Positions 38,756-42,819 of a stretch of 42,819 bases of DNA are shown here, piece by piece (position 1 is the first letter of the stretch; each line of letters opens with the position of its first letter). The stretch comes from Candidatus Nanopelagicaceae bacterium. GTDB taxonomy: Bacteria > Actinomycetota > Actinomycetes > Nanopelagicales > Nanopelagicaceae. The notes beneath the pieces were generated by a model, which was not told where the DNA came from, did not search any database, and worked only from the letters and a program-made list of their open reading frames with translations. A program made the translations under genes and the position numbers. The stretch covers positions 1 to 42,819 of the forward strand of contig CANHNH010000006.1 of the NCBI GenBank assembly GCA_947461995.1, written 5' to 3'.

Positions 38756-39451
38756 ATGAATGTAAACAATCTTCCTTACGGCGTACTCCGTGCATTCTTG
38801 ACACCATTTTTAATGTTGGCATTTCGACCAAAAGTAAAGGGCTTACGTAACGTTCCATCTTCTGGTCCAGTAATCATTGCAAGCAATCATTTGTCCTTTA
38901 GTGATTCAATATTTATGCCATTAGTGGTTCCTCGTAAAGTAACTTTTCTTGCAAAATCAGAATATTTCACATCACCTGGCCCAAAAGGTTTACTTAAAAA
39001 ACTGACCTTTATTGCACTCGGACAAGTTCCTGTCGATCGCTCCGGTGGCAGACGAAGTGAAGCTGCGTTGATTACAGGATTACAAGTTTTGGCTGAAGGG
39101 GAGTGCTTAGGAATTTATCCTGAAGGCACTCGTTCTCCAGATGGGCGTTTGTATAAAGGTAGATCTGGAATAGCCCGATTAGCAATTGAGTCAGGTGCGC
39201 CAATAATTCCAGTAGCAATGTTTAATACAGAAAAAATACAACCAACTGGAAAAGTTATTCCAAAGATAATGCGAGTCAAGATGATTTTTGGAGAACCAAT
39301 GTTCTTTACTGGTGACTCCTCAGATTTACTCTATCTTCGTGATGTTACAGATCAAATCATGAACAAGATTCAAGAATTATCAGGTCAAGAGTATGTTGAT
39401 ATTTATGCAAGTCGCAGAAAAGATGAACTCAAAGACGACCTTGAAGATTAA
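38756..39451 (+). CDS. plsC: 1-acyl-sn-glycerol-3-phosphate acyltransferase family (PlsC)
   Basis: VIIASNHLSFSDSIFMPL, YPEGTRSPDGRLYKGRSGIARLA, GAPIIPVAM; AAGGAG SD. Confidence 0.93.
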   Translation: MNVNNLPYGVLRAFLTPFLMLAFRPKVKGLRNVPSSGPVIIASNHLSFSDSIFMPLVVPRKVTFLAKSEYFTSPGPKGLLKKLTFIALGQVPVDRSGGRRSEAALITGLQVLAEGECLGIYPEGTRSPDGRLYKGRSGIARLAIESGAPIIPVAMFNTEKIQPTGKVIPKIMRVKMIFGEPMFFTGDSSDLLYLRDVTDQIMNKIQELSGQEYVDIYASRRKDELKDDLED

Positions 39452-40125
39452 TTCGCAATCTCTGCACGTTGTACTAAGTAATTACACGTAGGACACTTTG
39501 GCCCCGAATCAGGAAAATCTCCTTCTAGTACATTAATCAAATCTTCAATGAGAGCTAAGAATTGCGCTTCATTGCGTTCGACGGGCAAATAATGTTGCGC
39601 TGCAAAAAATCCTTGTTTTTCTTTAATATCAAATGCTGCGTTGGGGTTCCAGACCAACAAGCCCATTGTCGCGACACTGACAGGATTTCCTTGAAGAGGG
39701 TTTTCAAGTGAGTGTGCGTAGGCTTCTAATTGAGGTGCGTAGAATTCCCCGTTATCCCGAGAGCTATCAGAGACTTTGCAATCTATAAGTGCAACGGTGC
39801 CATCTTCGTTATCGGCAACCAAGTCATACTTGCCACGGATGTGCCATCTGGTTTCAAAGCCATTGATCTTCATGGGCGTGCTCTTTACCCAGCCACTCCA
39901 TTGCGTAACTTTTCCTGGGCGAAGGCTCGGGTGGATTTCTTGCATCGAGGCGCCACGGAAGTGTTTTTCTTGAAGATCAGCCAAAGTGCCAACGAGTGGA
40001 AACGCACCAGGCATCGACACTTTAAACCAATATTTAATCCACAAACATCTCTTGCATGTAGATAATCCAAATGTGAGATCAGATGGTGAGATGAATTCAG
40101 TGGCAGGCGCAGAAGGTTTTTTCAT
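39448..40125 (-). CDS. PD-(D/E)XK nuclease family protein (RecB/Cas4-like, putative Fe-S or Zn Cys pairs)
   Basis: TCKRCLW near the N-terminus, IRGKYDLVADNEDGTVALIDCKVSD (D...DxK), YAPQLEAYAHSL (QxxxY), C-terminal CPTCNY. Confidence 0.82.
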   Translation of the reverse strand: MKKPSAPATEFISPSDLTFGLSTCKRCLWIKYWFKVSMPGAFPLVGTLADLQEKHFRGASMQEIHPSLRPGKVTQWSGWVKSTPMKINGFETRWHIRGKYDLVADNEDGTVALIDCKVSDSSRDNGEFYAPQLEAYAHSLENPLQGNPVSVATMGLLVWNPNAAFDIKEKQGFFAAQHYLPVERNEAQFLALIEDLINVLEGDFPDSGPKCPTCNYLVQRAEIAN

Positions 40126-40140
40126 GAATGTATCTTCTCG

Positions 40141-40785
40141 TTAAGCACTGACAATTGCACTGATCAGCACTGATATTCCAAGAATAATCATGACCGTTCC
40201 ACCAGTTGCTCGTAGTTTTTCTAATCGCTTTGGATCTGTTGCTAACCATTGACGAGCTGTTCCGGCTAGCAAACCCCACGACCCATCTGAAATAAAAGCC
40301 AAAAGTGAAAAAATTGCTCCTAAAAATATTAATTGGAGTGCAACGTTTCCTTTTTCTCGATCAACAAACTGCGGCAAAATCGCTGCGTAGAAAACTAATC
40401 CTTTGGGGTTAAGTGCTCCGACCCAGAAACCATCTCTCATTGAACGTGCAATCCCTGGGGCTATGTCTCCTTGATTGCGCATATCTTCGGCGTGCACTCG
40501 ACGATGTCTAACTGCATCAACACCTAAGTACATGAGATACAAACCACCACCCCATTGAATCGCGGCGTAGGCAAGATCTGATTTTTGAAGTATTGGTCCT
40601 AGTCCGATTGCTACAAGAGTTGAGAGAGCAAATGCGCCTGTAACATTTCCAGCAACTGTAAATACAGCGGTTTTACGTCCCCATGCAATGGCACGAGCAA
40701 TCACAAATAAAACACTTGGCCCTGGCGCCAAGATGATAACCATCGCGGCCACGATGTATTCAGGTAGCCGCGATGGAATCACCAT
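40141..40785 (-). CDS. LysE family translocator
   Basis: ILAPGPSVLFVIARAIAWGRKTAVFTVAGNVTGAF, GGGLYLMYLGVDAVRHR, GFWVGALNPKGLVFYAAILPQFVD. Confidence 0.92.
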   Translation of the reverse strand: MVIPSRLPEYIVAAMVIILAPGPSVLFVIARAIAWGRKTAVFTVAGNVTGAFALSTLVAIGLGPILQKSDLAYAAIQWGGGLYLMYLGVDAVRHRRVHAEDMRNQGDIAPGIARSMRDGFWVGALNPKGLVFYAAILPQFVDREKGNVALQLIFLGAIFSLLAFISDGSWGLLAGTARQWLATDPKRLEKLRATGGTVMIILGISVLISAIVSA

Positions 40786-40798
40786 AGCTTTATCTTAC

Positions 40799-42052
40799 TT
40801 ACTTGCGAGAGTTTGCGAGTGCATTCAGTACGCGGTGACCAATTACGGCAACCAATGTTGCGTTAATGATTCCACTGAATGTGTAGTCGCCAACAGTCCA
40901 TGACATATCTGAAATGCCGATGATTAGTGCAGAAGCTGCGATCAATAGATTAATTGAGTTGGAGAAATCCACTCGACTATCAATCCAGATACGAGCACCA
41001 AGCACTCCGATCATTCCGAAAAGCGCTACTCCAACGCCGCCAAGTGCACCAACAGGAGTCGCGCTCAATACTGCACCAAATTTTGGAGACAGTGACAACA
41101 CGATTGCACCAATACCTGCGATCCAATAAGCAGCAGTGGAGTAAACGCGAGTAGCAGCCATTACCCCGATGTTTTCAGCATACGTAGTCGTACCAGAACC
41201 GCCACCTGCTCCAGCAAGTGTTGTTGCAAGTCCATCCGCCATCAGAGCGGTTCCCATTTGATCATCAAGGTTTTTGCCAGTCATTGCAGATACGGCTTTG
41301 ACGTGTCCAACGTTTTCTGCAATCAATACCAAGACAACTGGCAAGAAGAGAACGATGGCTTTTGAATCAAATGTAGGTGAAGTAAATGAAGGCATTGCAA
41401 CCCATGATGCAGAGGTAATGCCATCAGTCTTTACATCGCCCATAATCATTGCAACCACGTAGCCAATAACCAGACCAGCAAAGATGCTAATTCGGTTAAG
41501 GAAACCACGTGAGAGTGCAGAGACAACACCAATCGATGCCAGAGTAATGATTCCAATCATTGGTCCAGCTACGAAGTTATTTTTTGCAGCCCCAGCCAAG
41601 TTAAGACCGATGACCATAACAATTGTTCCTGTTACTACTGGTGGCAATAACCAGTTAATCCAACCGATGCCTGCTTGACGAACGATTAAGCCAACGGCTG
41701 CAAGTATCAAACCTGTGACAACAACACCGCCAAGGGCTGCGCTCATTCCGCCACCACTCTTTGCAGCAGCGATCGGTGCTAAGAATGCAAAGGAAGAACC
41801 TAAGTAGCTTGGAACCTTATTCTGTGTAAGCGTGAGAAAAAGAAGTGTTCCAATTCCAGAGAAGAACAGAGTTGTAGTTGGTGGGAATCCAGTAATGATT
41901 GGTACGAGAAATGTTGCACCGAACATCGCAGCAATATGCTGCACGCCAACGCCAATTGTGCGTGGCCATGTAAGGCGCTCATCGGTGGAGACAACATCTC
42001 CATGAGCAATGTTTTTGCCATTGCCGTGTAGTTTCCATGAGAGCAGGGACAT
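40799..42052 (-). CDS. NCS2 family uracil/xanthine permease
   Basis: GVQHIAAMFGATFLVPIITGFPPTTTLFFSGIGTLLF, SYLGSSFAFLAPI, GGSGTTTYAENIGVMAATRVYS; ATG 42052 preceded by GGAAGGAAC; track ORF extends to GTG 42154. Confidence 0.93.
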   Translation of the reverse strand: MSLLSWKLHGNGKNIAHGDVVSTDERLTWPRTIGVGVQHIAAMFGATFLVPIITGFPPTTTLFFSGIGTLLFLTLTQNKVPSYLGSSFAFLAPIAAAKSGGGMSAALGGVVVTGLILAAVGLIVRQAGIGWINWLLPPVVTGTIVMVIGLNLAGAAKNNFVAGPMIGIITLASIGVVSALSRGFLNRISIFAGLVIGYVVAMIMGDVKTDGITSASWVAMPSFTSPTFDSKAIVLFLPVVLVLIAENVGHVKAVSAMTGKNLDDQMGTALMADGLATTLAGAGGGSGTTTYAENIGVMAATRVYSTAAYWIAGIGAIVLSLSPKFGAVLSATPVGALGGVGVALFGMIGVLGARIWIDSRVDFSNSINLLIAASALIIGISDMSWTVGDYTFSGIINATLVAVIGHRVLNALANSRK

Positions 42053-42084
42053 AGTGTTCCTTCCATAGTCGGGCTGGGAAATAG

Positions 42085-42200
42085 GCCTTAAAGAGGCGGG
42101 GAAGGTCGTTAGCAAGGGTAATTCAGGCCCCCCTGATACCTCGGAATACGCCACGCCGTATATCTCCAGGCTTAGCGAGGCGAGTTGCCTCCTGAGGGAG
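42085..42200 (-). promoter_or_regulatory. Structured leader candidate of the NCS2 permease (several hairpins)
   Basis: Inverted repeats at 42085-42097, 42117-42140 (GGTA..TCAGG-cccc-CCTGATACC), 42146-42161 (ATACG-ccacgc-CGTAT), 42177-42191 (GAGGC-gagtt-GCCTC), plus CTCC-tgag-GGAG 42189-42200 that is mutually exclusive with the last. Confidence 0.5.
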
Positions 42201-42223
42201 TATCGGGTTAACTAGCGCTTCGT

Positions 42224-42240
42224 TATATCGAATCGATATA
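42224..42240. promoter_or_regulatory. Perfect inverted repeat TATATCGA-A-TCGATATA, probable PadR operator
   Basis: 8-bp perfect arms with a 1-bp centre in the divergent intergenic region upstream of padR. Confidence 0.6.
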
Positions 42241-42284
42241 TGTTCCGATAGTCCGATTGGCATAGTCCGAAGGGAGAGGCATCG

Positions 42285-42812
42285 ATGCGCTCGCGCAGTG
42301 AATCACTCGAATTCGCCCTCCTCGGGCTTCTTTCGCAGAGCCCACTTCATGGGTATGAATTGCGAAAAAGGATGAGTGCAATTTTCGGTCCATTTCGCGC
42401 GCTTTCATTCTCAGTTCTCTATCCGCAATTACGCAGAATGATGGAAGCTGGGTTAATTGATGCATCCACCGCTGATACCTCTCGGCGCTCGCGCATTGTT
42501 TATGTGATTACAACAAAAGGTAAGAATCGTTTTTCAACATTGGCAGAAACAGTTAGTCCAGATACATGGGAAGACGAAGGTTTTGAAATTCGTTTTGCAT
42601 TCTTCGGTCCAACATCGACCAAGAATCGCGTTCGAATTTTGGAAGGCCGACACCGTCGGTTGAAAGAGAAGGCAGAGATTCTGCGCGGAGAGCTCGAAAA
42701 ATCTCCGGTAGGAATCGATAAGTATCTCGAAGAGTGGCGTCGTCACTCTTTGGAATCAGCACAGCGAGAAATCGACTGGCTGGAAGACATGATCAAAACC
42801 GAGAGGAAATAG
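42285..42812 (+). CDS. PadR family transcriptional regulator
   Basis: LEFALLGLLSQSPLHGYELRKRMSAIFGPFRALSFSVLYPQLRRMMEAGLI winged-helix signature; C-terminal helical Vir_act-like region. Confidence 0.94.
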   Translation: MRSRSESLEFALLGLLSQSPLHGYELRKRMSAIFGPFRALSFSVLYPQLRRMMEAGLIDASTADTSRRSRIVYVITTKGKNRFSTLAETVSPDTWEDEGFEIRFAFFGPTSTKNRVRILEGRHRRLKEKAEILRGELEKSPVGIDKYLEEWRRHSLESAQREIDWLEDMIKTERK

Positions 42813-42813
42813 A

Positions 42814-42819
42814 GTGAAA
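42814..42819 (+). other. Apparent start (GTG AAA) of the next CDS, truncated by the window end
   Basis: GAGAGGAAATAGAGTGAAA: SD-like GAGAGGA followed by GTG, immediately after the padR TAG. Confidence 0.4.

Noticed and set aside
39448-40125. CRISPR-Cas locus suggested by the Cas4-like nuclease
   Set aside because: No repeat-spacer array and no other cas genes anywhere in the window; the gene sits among transporter and lipid genes.
1-42819. Prophage, IS elements, integrons, tRNA/rRNA genes
   Set aside because: Looked for integrase/transposase signatures, terminal repeats and tRNA cloverleaf-like segments; none could be supported by eye (a tRNAscan/ISfinder run would be decisive).

Overview
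The window reads as a densely packed, AT-leaning actinobacterial chromosome segment. Gene content and order resemble conserved actinobacterial blocks, and the compactness suggests a streamlined freshwater lineage such as Nanopelagicales/acI; that taxonomy is inference. In order it carries: rpsP-KH-rimM-trmD; a desaturase/GATase pair; a gamma-glutamylation-type catabolic cluster (SDR, ALDH, GS-like ligase, SDR, APC permease) with a divergent class II GATase; miaB-miaA-dapF-hflX; DUF4193/DUF3093/thioesterase/dut/DUF3159; a TrkA pair; a TRAM methyltransferase; acnA; dxs; fadB/fadA; an FTR1 iron permease; rnd-DUF3000; EamA/RibD_C; a small Cys-rich ORF; NlpC/P60 and a PimB-like glycosyltransferase; a two-component system fused to a fadD operon; SRPBCC; plsC; a Cas4/RecB-like nuclease; LysE; an NCS2 permease; and a PadR regulator. 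I found no tRNA, rRNA, CRISPR array, prophage or IS element. The strongest non-gene signals are: (i) a recurrent TANNNT-N6/7-RTG arrangement upstream of about 14 genes, implying widespread leaderless transcription; (ii) eight convergent gene junctions with essentially no terminator space, three of them sharing one TTAA as both stop codons; (iii) a perfect 20-bp-stem hairpin inside the catabolic cluster; (iv) several near-perfect operator-like palindromes (upstream of the permease, acnA, dxs, plsC and padR); and (v) a highly structured leader before the NCS2 permease. The best candidate for a less-described system is the GS/ALDH/2xSDR/permease cluster, which has alcohol-dehydrogenase-type genes where a Puu pathway would have an amine oxidase.
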